From Thermodesulfobacteriota bacterium (lineage in GTDB: Bacteria > Desulfobacterota > DSM-4660 > Desulfatiglandales > Desulfatiglandaceae): 38,388 nucleotides of DNA. Below the pieces are notes generated by a model. It saw only the letters and a list, made by a program, of their open reading frames with translations. It made no database searches and was not told the DNA's origin. Shown in pieces: positions 1-8,728 of this stretch. Every line of letters begins with the position of its first letter. The first letter of the stretch is position 1. Both the position numbers and the translations under genes were made by a program. The stretch is from assembly GCA_028278625.1 (NCBI GenBank), contig JANQDY010000060.1, positions 1 through 38,388 of the forward strand, in the 5' to 3' direction.

Positions 1-1933
1 GAGCGGATTGTGCGTCTCGTTCTTCAGACGTAAATACCGGTGGTGGATAGACCAGCGACGACGCCGGCGGGAGGGACTCGCCACAAAGGCGGCGATCCAT
101 CATCTCATATGCCTCTCGGAAGATCGGGAAATGGAGGGCCAATTCCTTTCCCATATTGAGATACTGAGTCCCCTGTCCTGAAAAAAGCGCCACCACTTTC
201 CCCTTCAGTTCACTGACGTTGCGACGATAGAAGATCCCTTGCGGCAGTTCCCATTCGTTCTGATCGGGCTTCTGTTCAAGGGTATCAACAATCAGTTGTA
301 GGGATTTACTCAGCCCTTCAGGTGATTCCGCAACAAAGCCGACCCTGGCGGCGTGCTCGGGGACCCCTTCCTTTTCAGTGGATGCCAGTAATGTTTGAAC
401 CGTCTTGTCATCATCTTCCAAAGCCAATTCCGCCAACAAGGTCCTGCAGCGAATCAGTAATTGGTCCGGTGAGTCCGCTTTCAGGACAAGGGAAACAGGA
501 AGACGACGGGATGGTTTGGTCTCTTGCCGGGTCTGTGAATACTCTTCCAACACCACATGAAAGTTGGTCCCGCCGAAACCGAAGGAACTGATGCCCGCGC
601 GTCGTGGAGAGTTCTCGTTCGCCCGGAACCAGGGGCGGGTTTCGGTATTGAGGTGAAATGGAGAGGCTGCAAGCCTTAGGTCGGGATCCGGGGTCGTGAT
701 ATTGATCGTCGCCGGAAGGATTTTGTTATGCAAGGCCAGGGCCGTCTTAATCAAGCTGGCTACGCCGGCCGCGGCGCCGGTATGTCCGATTTGCGACTTC
801 ACACTCCCAAGCGCGATATGCGGTTTTTGATCACCATTTTGAGGAAATACCTCCTTTAAGGCCTTGATTTCAATCGGATCGCCGACCAGAGTGCCCGTGC
901 CGTGAGCTTCAAAAAGCCCTATTGTTGCGGGAGAAATCCCCGCATCCGCATAGGCGCGCCGCAAGGCAGTGGTTTGTCCCGATGAGGATGGCGCATAGAT
1001 ACTTTTGTAACGGCCGTCGCTGGAGGAACCCACCCCTTTAATCACGGAATAGATCCGGTCGCCATCACGCTCCGCATCCTCCAAGCGTTTCAATACCACC
1101 ATTCCGAGCCCTTCCGCGGCCAACATGCCATCGGAATCCGCATCAAAGGGCGCGCTTCTGTTTCGCCTTGAAAATGCGGGAGTTTTACTGAAACACATGT
1201 ACATAAAAATTGAATTATCCGTATCCACACCACCGGAAATCATCATATCCGCCCGGTGTCCAGTTAATTCACTGGTCGCCATTTGGAGAGCACCTAAGGA
1301 GGAGGCGCAGGCGGCATCCACCGTGCAATTGATGCCTCCCAGATTGAACCGGTTGGCAATGCGCCCGGCAATCACATTCCCTAGGGAACCGGGAAATGAA
1401 TTCTCTTCCCATTTGATATATGCGGCCTTCATTGTCTTGATGATTGCTGGAAGATCGTCTTCCGGTATGCCATACTGCCGTAATACCCGCTCCCATATGG
1501 GGTATTGGAGACGAGCGGAGAGCGGAATACCCAGCTTTTGTCCTCCCCCTGCCCCCAAGATGACCCCTGTACGCGTGTGATCACATTCTCCGGATTGCCC
1601 GTATCCGGCATCCTCCAACGCTTCTTTTGCCACCACAAGAGATAGAATTTGCGAACTGTCCGTGACTTCCAGAATATTAGGGGGCATGCCGAATTCCATG
1701 GGGTTAAACAGAATATCCGGAAGAAAGCCGCCTCGACGGCAATAGGTCTTGTCAGGCGTGGCAGGGTCGGGATCGTAATAGTCGCGGATATCCCACCGTG
1801 ATGGAGGGACCTCGGCAGTACAATCCACCTCACCCATGATATTGTCCCAATACTGCTCTAGATTTGCCGCTTTCGGAAACAAGCATCCCATGCCGATAAT
1901 TGCGATGGGGCCGGTTGAGTGTTCATTTTGCAT
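1..1933 (-). CDS. pfaA: PfaA-like polyunsaturated-fatty-acid/secondary-lipid synthase, N-terminal part (KS plus start of AT)
   Basis: This is the first 644 codons of a multidomain iterative synthase; the rest lies beyond the left edge. Residues about 8-465 are a ketosynthase. The active-site Cys is C209 in VDAACASS, followed by the His motifs EAHGTGT and the KSQIGHTGAAAG region. The segment FNPMEFGMPPNILEVTD and the SFPGSLGNVIAGRIANRF segment are characteristic of PfaA-type PUFA synthases rather than modular PKSs. An acyltransferase domain begins near residue 590 (VALFSGQGTQY). The ATG at 1933 follows AGGAGA by 9 bases, and the gene starts 13 bp after the acyltransferase gene, so the two are probably co-transcribed. 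PfaA proteins usually continue with AT, tandem ACPs and KR. The product (omega-3 PUFA or another lipid) cannot be told from this part. The family call is strong; the symbol is by homology. Confidence 0.85.
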   Translation of the reverse strand, partial: MQNEHSTGPIAIIGMGCLFPKAANLEQYWDNIMGEVDCTAEVPPSRWDIRDYYDPDPATPDKTYCRRGGFLPDILFNPMEFGMPPNILEVTDSSQILSLVVAKEALEDAGYGQSGECDHTRTGVILGAGGGQKLGIPLSARLQYPIWERVLRQYGIPEDDLPAIIKTMKAAYIKWEENSFPGSLGNVIAGRIANRFNLGGINCTVDAACASSLGALQMATSELTGHRADMMISGGVDTDNSIFMYMCFSKTPAFSRRNRSAPFDADSDGMLAAEGLGMVVLKRLEDAERDGDRIYSVIKGVGSSSDGRYKSIYAPSSSGQTTALRRAYADAGISPATIGLFEAHGTGTLVGDPIEIKALKEVFPQNGDQKPHIALGSVKSQIGHTGAAAGVASLIKTALALHNKILPATINITTPDPDLRLAASPFHLNTETRPWFRANENSPRRAGISSFGFGGTNFHVVLEEYSQTRQETKPSRRLPVSLVLKADSPDQLLIRCRTLLAELALEDDDKTVQTLLASTEKEGVPEHAARVGFVAESPEGLSKSLQLIVDTLEQKPDQNEWELPQGIFYRRNVSELKGKVVALFSGQGTQYLNMGKELALHFPIFREAYEMMDRRLCGESLPPASSLVYPPPVFTSEERDAQSA

Positions 1934-1946
1934 CTTGTTTTTTCTC

Positions 1947-3158
1947 CTAAGCTTCTGATACTTGCTCTTCACATAACCACTGTGCGAATTGTAGCAGCCA
2001 CTCTGATTCAGGCGTGGCAGGAACCTGGAATTCTTGATTTCGGATACCGTCCAACAGGGTCATCATTTCGTCGTCATCCGCTTTTTCTTCCGCCAACAGG
2101 CAGCATAATACCGCTTGAGTCTCCGACATGGGATATTGTGCCATAGCCTCTTGGACTTTTTGCTCAAATTGTTTGTCAGGATGGTGAGGCCCTGAATCTT
2201 CAAAGGGATGGCTCAATCGGTTGATGCGCTCCATAACAAAGGTTTTTCGTTCCGCATGGGGCAGCGCTTTGAGCCTATCCGTAAAAATAGGTCGGCCCAA
2301 GTGATAATTCTGGCAGGTATAGCCAATTGGAAATTCAAGACGTTTCTCCAGTGGATCCCCCGGGAGTCCACCGGTAAAGGCGACCGGAACGATTGGAACT
2401 TCCAGCCCCATGGCGAGATCCAGAAACACCGCACTCAGCCTTGTCACCGATTGGCGGCTGCTTACGGCACGGGTTCCCTGCACATGCACCAAAAGGGAAT
2501 GCTGCTGTTTGAGCATGACTTCCTTTATCCTATTCAATAATCGGGACATGGAGGCCGGTTTCTCCCGGTCAAAGAAAAAGATAAACTCCGGATCATTGAG
2601 TCCCGGGTAGGAATAGAGGCGGCCTAAAAGCTGACTTATCCAACTGGTCCGGTGTTCGATTTTTGCAATGGCGTGAACCGGACTTTCCGTCAGGACTGGG
2701 ATGACGAGCGAAAACAGAAGTGATTCAATGGCCACCTGATGATTGGCCAGATAAAGAACCGGCTTTCCCTTCAACAAAGAAAATTCCTTCTGATCTTCGA
2801 TTAACACATCACCGACAAAATGTTGGAAAAGGCGGAAAAACAGGTATTCTCCCAGCCACCTTTCGATTCCCCAGAATCGCCGCCAATAGGCCTTTCCGAT
2901 CCTCACCAATTCATGCCTGCGATGCTCGGAAAACTGTATGGCATCATATGGCAGGCTTTTCAAAAAGCGGGTGTGGTTCTCCTGGGTCTGCATCTGAAAG
3001 TCATGAAACCGTTTGAGACTTCTCTCAAAATCTTCCAACATGGCGGGCGTACTTCCACGACGCGTTAGCAGTTCATAATACTGCAGGATCACACGTTCGT
3101 AGCAATGGGTGCCTTGCTCAACAGTTTTTACGTACCAATCGAATGTATTGTTTTCCAC
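1947..3158 (-). CDS. PlsC/LPAAT-type acyltransferase with altered motifs
   Basis: This is a glycerolipid-type acyltransferase of about 403 residues that would transfer an acyl chain from CoA or ACP to a lysophospholipid or similar alcohol. The PlsC core spans about residues 130-290. Motif I reads LANHQVAIES, giving H140 and E145 where the family normally has HX4D. Motif III reads VQGTR, with Q227 where Glu is usual (EGTR). VPIVPVAFTGG fits motif IV. A hydrophilic N-terminal extension of about 120 residues precedes the core. I chose the GTG at 3158 because GGGGGAGG lies 9 bases upstream; an ATG at 3167 abuts that Shine-Dalgarno and seems too close. The gene lies between the patatin gene and the PfaA-like gene. 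Myxobacterial PUFA synthases carry an AGPAT domain that off-loads the product, so this protein may do the same job in trans; that role is inferred. Confidence 0.8.
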   Translation of the reverse strand: MENNTFDWYVKTVEQGTHCYERVILQYYELLTRRGSTPAMLEDFERSLKRFHDFQMQTQENHTRFLKSLPYDAIQFSEHRRHELVRIGKAYWRRFWGIERWLGEYLFFRLFQHFVGDVLIEDQKEFSLLKGKPVLYLANHQVAIESLLFSLVIPVLTESPVHAIAKIEHRTSWISQLLGRLYSYPGLNDPEFIFFFDREKPASMSRLLNRIKEVMLKQQHSLLVHVQGTRAVSSRQSVTRLSAVFLDLAMGLEVPIVPVAFTGGLPGDPLEKRLEFPIGYTCQNYHLGRPIFTDRLKALPHAERKTFVMERINRLSHPFEDSGPHHPDKQFEQKVQEAMAQYPMSETQAVLCCLLAEEKADDDEMMTLLDGIRNQEFQVPATPESEWLLQFAQWLCEEQVSEA

Positions 3159-3289
3159 AAACAACATCCTCCCCCGGAATTCAACAACTCATCCCAACTG
3201 CAACACCGAGCGGTTATGGATAAAGGGGCGTTGCTCAACGCTTCGTCTGAAAGGACTTTTTCCAACATTTCTAAAGTCGATGAGTCGTG

Positions 3290-4780
3290 TCAGTTGGCAG
3301 CCCGCATTTCGTCAATCAGGCGCTGAAAATCCGCGGATTGGTCGATGAGCGTTGCGGCACTTTCAACAATCAGGTCGACTGCTTCGGCCGGTAATTCGAG
3401 CAACGTGGGAAGGGCATCCAGCCGACGGCGCAAGACCGGATCCTTGAGGAAATCAAATGAGATATGGATCAGGTGGAAATCGGGATAGAGTGGTCGGTGT
3501 CCATAGGGTGCCTTAAAATTGCTGAGGCATTGACGAATTTCCGTTTCAACGCTGCCCCGATTCCCAGCGGATCGCATTTGGGCAAGCTCTTCGCAAACCG
3601 TTTTCAATGTTTCAAAATTGCTTTTTGCCCTCCGGAATTCCTCGAATAACAAATGAACGATGGCCACGGTGTCTGAGGAGTAGTTGAGGACCGGTTCGGA
3701 GACTGCCGTCCAGAAAGTGGTCCAAATGCCCGGCACATCGGGGGAACGGTCATAGCCATGGTTTTGTTTGGTTTGCGCGTCCACGACGATCACGATGACA
3801 CGCTTGACCGATTCAGTCTGAGCGACTTTTCGAAGGAGGGACCAGGCATGGGTCAACATGGCAAATGAGGGTTGCAGAGTCCCCAGATTGTCAGCAACGG
3901 CACCATCAATGAGGTGTACATAAGGACGCTTTTCTTCGTCTTCATAGGACTTCCAGGCTTTCGCCCAATTGTGGATGACCAGATCAATCTCGGGATAGGC
4001 GGAGAGTGCTTCCTCAACCCACGGTGTCGTCTCTTGACCATGTTCCGGATGAGGGTAGTTGCTGAGCGTCACCGGTGAAAGCCAACCGGGACATGCCGAG
4101 GAGGCGGCCACTGCCCTTGCTATGGGAAAACTGGCCAAGTCAGAGGATAACAGGTCAAAATAATCCTGGGTGAAAGCAAACTGGGTTCCCCGGGTCAAAT
4201 CCGTCGCATTGATGATAATGAAAGGCCATTTCGGCTGTAGATCCCTAAAGGTGCGGTTGCCGAAAATCTGTTCAACGTAGATCTCCTGTGCCAGTTCACT
4301 ACGTCCGAAAGTGGGGGACATTAGCCTGACCCAATTGTAAGGATTCAGCAGTCTCTTTTCGAGATGCCGCTGGATGGGATTGTACAAGACTTTGGCGGGA
4401 AATTCGGCAAGAAATCGGTCGCGGCCATATAGGCCGAAATAGGCGGCTGCAAAACTCCCGGCAGACACCGATGAAATGACGTTAATCTCGTCTATAAGAG
4501 TACCCTGGCCATTTTGTAGTTTGATGTGGCCAAGGTGCTTCATCACGCCGTAGGCGAGGGCCGCTGCTCTTATGCCGCCCCCGGATAGGGACAGGACAAC
4601 AAAATTTTCCCCGATGTCTTCATTTTCTCGAAGCACGCTGTCAAAACTATGATTCCTTTCCAAACTCGCCTTTTCCAAAGGCTGGTTCGGCGTGTACGAG
4701 TCACAACCGATCACGCACAACAGCAGAAAAAAGAGCATCATGTTGCAGCCCACATTCCTGATTAGAGATCCCCTCAACAT
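3290..4780 (-). CDS. Patatin-like phospholipase, predicted lipoprotein
   Basis: This 496-residue patatin-family lipid hydrolase would cleave acyl esters of phospholipids. The N-terminus is a lipoprotein signal peptide: hydrophobic MMLFFLLLCVIG followed by lipobox Cys26, so the mature protein is probably membrane-anchored outside the cytoplasm. The oxyanion motif SGGGIRA lies at about 66-72. The nucleophile elbow is SVSAG with S106; the first residue of the usual GXSXG is Ser104 here. The second catalytic residue is D292 in LIDGAVADNLG, the usual DGA/G motif. ATG 4780 is supported by AGGGGA about 9 bases upstream. It is first in the run patatin, acyltransferase, PfaA-like synthase. Together these suggest remodelling of membrane lipid: release of one chain and insertion of another. 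That pathway is inferred. Confidence 0.82.
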   Translation of the reverse strand: MLRGSLIRNVGCNMMLFFLLLCVIGCDSYTPNQPLEKASLERNHSFDSVLRENEDIGENFVVLSLSGGGIRAAALAYGVMKHLGHIKLQNGQGTLIDEINVISSVSAGSFAAAYFGLYGRDRFLAEFPAKVLYNPIQRHLEKRLLNPYNWVRLMSPTFGRSELAQEIYVEQIFGNRTFRDLQPKWPFIIINATDLTRGTQFAFTQDYFDLLSSDLASFPIARAVAASSACPGWLSPVTLSNYPHPEHGQETTPWVEEALSAYPEIDLVIHNWAKAWKSYEDEEKRPYVHLIDGAVADNLGTLQPSFAMLTHAWSLLRKVAQTESVKRVIVIVVDAQTKQNHGYDRSPDVPGIWTTFWTAVSEPVLNYSSDTVAIVHLLFEEFRRAKSNFETLKTVCEELAQMRSAGNRGSVETEIRQCLSNFKAPYGHRPLYPDFHLIHISFDFLKDPVLRRRLDALPTLLELPAEAVDLIVESAATLIDQSADFQRLIDEMRAAN

Positions 4781-5163
4781 CTCAATATTCCCCTGCGAAG
4801 CGCGTAAATGCCTTTTCCCACGACAAGAATGTCATGCCAAAACGTTGTCAAAGGGAACTACGACACATGGCCTACTTCGACGGTTTTTCCCGGAAAGTAA
4901 AAATAACTTGCAATCGACACCCAATGCAAGGCCTATCTTTGGAAGTTCTTGGTCGGAAAACAACCATCCGATCAAAAAAGACTATCTGAATGAGTGCTGC
5001 CTCATTTCCGTTACGGATTTGCCTGCAAAAGGCACAGCCGCCCGTCCGTATCCAGTGCTTACAATACAATCGATTTCGGGATGATCGATTCCAAGTGAGG
5101 GGCCTTACCAACATGAAGCATGATTTGTTGATCAAAAAATGGGGCAGATGAGATAATAGCAGT
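4781..5163. other. Intergenic region between lipid module and HTH-cupin gene
   Basis: This 383-bp stretch contains no gene I can support. Open frames on both strands here (for example 4692-5084 plus and 4872-5192 minus) give unstructured translations with no recognisable motif and overlap real genes. It probably holds the promoter of the patatin gene and the 3' end of the upstream transcript. I see no convincing intrinsic terminator. Confidence 0.5.
4823..4851 (-). promoter_or_regulatory. Candidate sigma70-type promoter for the lipid module
   Basis: On the minus strand a perfect TTGACA (4851-4846) is followed after 17 bp by TCTTGT (4828-4823), a weak -10. It lies about 45 bp upstream of the patatin ATG. 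The -35 is good and the -10 poor, so this is only a candidate. Confidence 0.25.
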
Positions 5164-5772
5164 TCAACGTCTTCTGTAGGGGTAAAGAACAATCAAAACC
5201 TTTGCCTTGTTCCCCCCCAGACTTCTGCCTGTGTGTGGAATATGGGAATCGAAATAGGCTGAATCACCTTGGTTGAGTTCGTAACGCTCGGCGCCGTAGA
5301 GGAATTCGATGGTTCCCTCCAGAATGTAAAGGAATTCTTCACCTTCATGCTGCAGGAATTCCCCGGGATCAAAATCAGGTGTGAGAATATGGGGTTGCAT
5401 GCTTTTGCCGCGCTTAAGGGAACTGAGCGGTTTGAAATGATATCGGTGCAGGGAAGGACTTGAAAAAGCTTCCGAAGTTGCAGAATCGTTAGATTCCTCT
5501 TTTCTATTGATCATAATACTCGGATTTTCTTCTTCGGCGCCATTCCCCCCTAAAAGAAGATATGAGACATCAATGCCAAGTCCTTGGGCGATACGGGTCA
5601 AAGTGGAAATGGGCGGGGCACTGGTTGCATTCGTAATGCGGGACAGATAACCCTCGGTAAGTCCTGTCTTTGCGGCTAAGGCTTTGAGGGTGATATTTTT
5701 ATTATTTCTAATTCTTCCAATTCTTTCGATAATCGCTTTTTCGTCCAAAACAACCTCTCGGAGTCCTGTCAT
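5164..5772 (-). CDS. XRE-family HTH regulator with C-terminal cupin domain
   Basis: This cytoplasmic transcription factor has 202 residues. Residues about 10-70 are an XRE/Cro helix-turn-helix (TLKALAAKTGLTEGYLSRI, then PPISTLTRIAQGLGI). Residues about 120-200 are a small cupin barrel (HEGEEFLYILEGTIEFLYG, then LNQGDSAYFDSHIPHTGRS) that probably binds a small ligand or metal. The architecture is common among repressors of amine, amino-acid and fatty-acid catabolic operons. I prefer ATG 5772, 8 bases after GGCGAG, over an in-frame TTG at 5778. It lies 138 bp beyond the last gene of the minus-strand acyl-CoA operon and points the same way, so it could be a local regulator. Its target is unknown. 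Confidence 0.85.
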   Translation of the reverse strand: MTGLREVVLDEKAIIERIGRIRNNKNITLKALAAKTGLTEGYLSRITNATSAPPISTLTRIAQGLGIDVSYLLLGGNGAEEENPSIMINRKEESNDSATSEAFSSPSLHRYHFKPLSSLKRGKSMQPHILTPDFDPGEFLQHEGEEFLYILEGTIEFLYGAERYELNQGDSAYFDSHIPHTGRSLGGNKAKVLIVLYPYRRR

Positions 5773-5910
5773 TGTCAATACTCGCCAGTGCCAACTTTAA
5801 AAAAAGGAAATAATCATGTCAAAGGCAAAATACACACAAGGCTATAGCGTCCTTTAAGAAACCAAAAGACCACCTCCACCCGCGAAAAGATTGGATAGGC
5901 CAAAGCCCTT

Positions 5911-7437
5911 TCAGTGTTTATCTCGCAGCAATTTCTTGGAAATTTTCCCCGAACCTGTCTTTGGAAGTTCATCCAAAAATTCAACGACCTTTGGCCTTTT
6001 GTATCCGGCCAGTCCATTTTTGCAGAAATCAATAATGTCTCCTTCACTGACTTCCTCGCCTTTCCTCAGCGCGATGAACGCCTTTACGTCCTCCCCCCAC
6101 TTTTGACTGGGGATGCCGATAACCGCGGCTTCACGAACAGCGGGATGAGCATACAAAAGCTCCTCAATCTCGCGGGAATAGATGTTTTCGCCTCCGCTAA
6201 TGATCATGTCCTTTTTTCGATCAACGATGAACAGGAAACCGTCTTCATCCATATATCCCATATCGCCGGTATGGACCCAGCCGTCCTTGATCGTTTGCCG
6301 GGTGAGCTCCGGATTATTCCAATATCCCTTCATGGTCCAGACATGTTTCGCCAGAATCTCGCCTGTTTCATTGGGGCCAAGGTCCCCACCCTCTTCATCA
6401 ACAATCCTTACGTCCACATCGATGGCAGGCTGACCGCAAGATGCGAGACGGTTGATTTCATTTTGGTCTCCATATGGATTGTGGTATTCACGGGCGAGAC
6501 AGCAGATCAAAGGCCCAGTTTCAGTTTGACCGAACCCCTGCACAAAAATATTCCCGAATCGCTCAATACTTCTTTTGAGCAGCGCTACCGGCATTGCCAT
6601 TGCGGCGTAAAAAATCGTATGAAGACTTGAAGTATCGAATTTTTCATGGTCCGGCAGATCCAGAATCATGGCGATCTGGGTGGGAACTAGTTCAGTGGTT
6701 GTGATTCTCTCTTTCTCAATGATTTCCAGAAAGCGCCGGGGATCAAACCGTTCAACCAGATAGTTGGTGCAGCCCCGGTGGAACACCGGAAACAAGAAGG
6801 AACGCGGGCCTATATGAAAAAGCATCATCCCTTCAAGATGCTTTTCAACCCTTCGAACAGGAACCTCAATGGCCATGCTGCGAGAACACTCCCACTGGCC
6901 GCGGTGCGTAATCATGGCCCCGTTGGGACGTCCGGTTGTTCCACTTGTGTAGATAATATAGACCGTGTCTTCTGGATTGATTTTGACGTCGGGTTCAGCG
7001 GGTGAGCTTTCTTCGAGAACTTCTTCATAACCCTCCATGAGTTCACTGTCTCCAGCAATGCAGAAGTAATGCTCAACAGGTATTCGATGGCGAATTTCAT
7101 TGATGGTTTCAAGGAAGGGCGATTGTACGATAAGCGCTTTTGCCCCTGAATCATTGAATTGGTAGGCCAGCTCATCGCCTTTTAACCGCCAGTTAATGGG
7201 GACCGTTGTGAGCCCTCCTTTTTCGGCAACACCGAAAACTTCCATGTACTCCGGTCTGGTATAAGAAAGGACGGCCACCCTGTCTCCTTGATTGAGTCCT
7301 CTGGCCCTCAAGGCATGATATAGGCGGTTTACCCTCTCATTGAATGAATGAAAGGAGATCTTTTGAGTTTCGGACATGTAGGCAATCTTGTTCGGGAATA
7401 AGGCAGCATTTCTCTTGATGATTCTTCCTAGGTTCAT
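5911..7437 (-). CDS. AMP-forming acyl-CoA ligase (ANL superfamily), ligase 1
   Basis: The enzyme is a 508-residue adenylate-forming ligase (carboxylate + ATP + CoA to acyl-CoA + AMP + PPi). The P-loop-like motif YTSGTTGRPNG lies at 163-173, GFGQTETGP is motif A5, and TGDMGYMDEDG followed by FIVDRKKDMIISGGENIYS is the hinge. The C-terminal catalytic Lys is K498 in PKTGSGKISKK. All core residues are intact. ATG 7437 is preceded by AAGGAGA at a suitable distance; an upstream in-frame TTG lies inside that site. It follows the thiolase by 85 bp and appears to be the last gene of the minus-strand acyl-CoA operon. The family includes fatty-acyl, aryl and short-chain ligases. The sequence alone does not fix the substrate. 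Confidence 0.88.
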   Translation of the reverse strand: MNLGRIIKRNAALFPNKIAYMSETQKISFHSFNERVNRLYHALRARGLNQGDRVAVLSYTRPEYMEVFGVAEKGGLTTVPINWRLKGDELAYQFNDSGAKALIVQSPFLETINEIRHRIPVEHYFCIAGDSELMEGYEEVLEESSPAEPDVKINPEDTVYIIYTSGTTGRPNGAMITHRGQWECSRSMAIEVPVRRVEKHLEGMMLFHIGPRSFLFPVFHRGCTNYLVERFDPRRFLEIIEKERITTTELVPTQIAMILDLPDHEKFDTSSLHTIFYAAMAMPVALLKRSIERFGNIFVQGFGQTETGPLICCLAREYHNPYGDQNEINRLASCGQPAIDVDVRIVDEEGGDLGPNETGEILAKHVWTMKGYWNNPELTRQTIKDGWVHTGDMGYMDEDGFLFIVDRKKDMIISGGENIYSREIEELLYAHPAVREAAVIGIPSQKWGEDVKAFIALRKGEEVSEGDIIDFCKNGLAGYKRPKVVEFLDELPKTGSGKISKKLLRDKH

Positions 7438-7522
7438 GGTTCTCTCTCCTTTCAATGAGCGAGAAAGCCTCTAAGTTCCAAAGAGATTGGAGAAAAATAA
7501 GTGACGGTCAATAAAACGTTGC

Positions 7523-8728
7523 CTAACACCCAAAAGCTTCCAGAATCACTGCCACGCCCTGTCCTCCACCCGTACATGCGGCGGCAAGTCCGTATTTATT
7601 CTTCGTTCTTCGAAGTTCGAGCAGTAACGTGTAGGTAAGTCTCGTCCCGCTCATCCCCAAAGGATGGCCCAATGCAATGGCCCCGCCGTTGACATTCAGT
7701 TTTTTCGCATCCAGTTCCAGATCTCTCTGAACAGCAAGGCACTGGCATGCAAAGGCTTCGTTTATTTCAAATAGATCAATGTCATCCAGATTCATGTGGG
7801 CGTTTTCAAGCGCTTTTCGAGTGGCGGAAGCGGCGCCGATACCCATGATAGTGGGATCCACCCCGACGATGCCCCAGGAGACGATTCTTCCCATCGGCTC
7901 GCAACCCAATTGGTATGCCTTTTCCTTGGAGGCAATCAGCACGGCCGCCGCGCCGTCCACAATTGCGCTGGCGTTGCCGCCGGTCACAATGCTGTCTTTA
8001 CCAAATGCTGGCGGTATTCTTGCCAGGGTTTCAGGGGTCGTATCTGGTCTAATATGATCGTCGTAGTCTACTGTTTTTGTGCCTTTTCTCGTTTTTACCG
8101 GGACGGGGACGATTTCATCTCTAAAACGACCTCTTTCCATTGCCGCGGCAGCCTTCATTTGACTCTCATAGGCAAAATAGTCCGATTCCTCACGAGTAAC
8201 GTTATACATCCTCGCCAGTTTATCTGCTGTCTGAGCCATGTTCATATTGCAGTAAGAATCGAACAGGGAGGTCATGAGGTAGTCTTCAACTGTTTGGTTC
8301 CCCATTCGAAATCCCTCGCGAGCGCCTCTCAAGACATAGGGAACCTGGCTCATATTCTCCATTCCACCCGCTAAAACACAATCCGACTCTCCAATGAGGA
8401 TGTCTTTGGCGCCCGTAATGATGGACTGAAATCCTGATCCACACGTCCTTCCCACGGTCAGGGCCGGAACCGTGTAAGGGAGTCCGGCAAAAAGAGAAAC
8501 ATGTCTTGCCCCGTATCCCGCATCAGGGCTTGACTGCATGCCGTATCCGAAAATTACTTCATCAATCATCTCCGGGGATATCTGCGATCTTTCCACAACC
8601 GCTTTGGCCGCAATAGCACCAAGCTCAATGGCGGATACGTCTTTGAGTTTGCCCCCGCCCGGCGCACCAACATAGTCGGCCATGGGAGTTCTGGCACCTT
8701 CCAAAATGACGACTTCTTTGCTTTTCAT
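7523..8728 (-). CDS. Thiolase (acetyl-CoA acyltransferase)
   Basis: This 401-residue thiolase cleaves a 3-oxoacyl-CoA with CoA to acyl-CoA plus acetyl-CoA, or runs in reverse. The nucleophilic Cys is C96 in GRTCGSGFQS. The other catalytic residues are H355 in GGAIALGHPLG and C385 in CTGGGQG, so the triad is complete. Length is typical of degradative and biosynthetic type II thiolases. The start ATG overlaps the stop of the upstream acyl-CoA dehydrogenase gene (ATGA arrangement), implying translational coupling. With the neighbouring 3-hydroxyacyl-CoA and acyl-CoA dehydrogenases it supplies most of a beta-oxidation spiral. A hydratase is not in this operon but occurs at 35884-36669. Confidence 0.92.
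   Translation of the reverse strand: MKSKEVVILEGARTPMADYVGAPGGGKLKDVSAIELGAIAAKAVVERSQISPEMIDEVIFGYGMQSSPDAGYGARHVSLFAGLPYTVPALTVGRTCGSGFQSIITGAKDILIGESDCVLAGGMENMSQVPYVLRGAREGFRMGNQTVEDYLMTSLFDSYCNMNMAQTADKLARMYNVTREESDYFAYESQMKAAAAMERGRFRDEIVPVPVKTRKGTKTVDYDDHIRPDTTPETLARIPPAFGKDSIVTGGNASAIVDGAAAVLIASKEKAYQLGCEPMGRIVSWGIVGVDPTIMGIGAASATRKALENAHMNLDDIDLFEINEAFACQCLAVQRDLELDAKKLNVNGGAIALGHPLGMSGTRLTYTLLLELRRTKNKYGLAAACTGGGQGVAVILEAFGC

Noticed and set aside
4692..5084. 130-codon plus-strand open frame
   Set aside because: It overlaps the 5' end of the patatin gene antisense, has no motif and has no ribosome site.
4872..5192. 106-codon minus-strand open frame
   Set aside because: It overlaps the 3' end of the HTH-cupin gene, and the translation looks like random sequence rich in Arg and Cys.
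5914..6630. 238-codon plus-strand open frame
   Set aside because: It is antisense to the well-supported ligase 1 gene; it is a long shadow frame with no recognisable domain.
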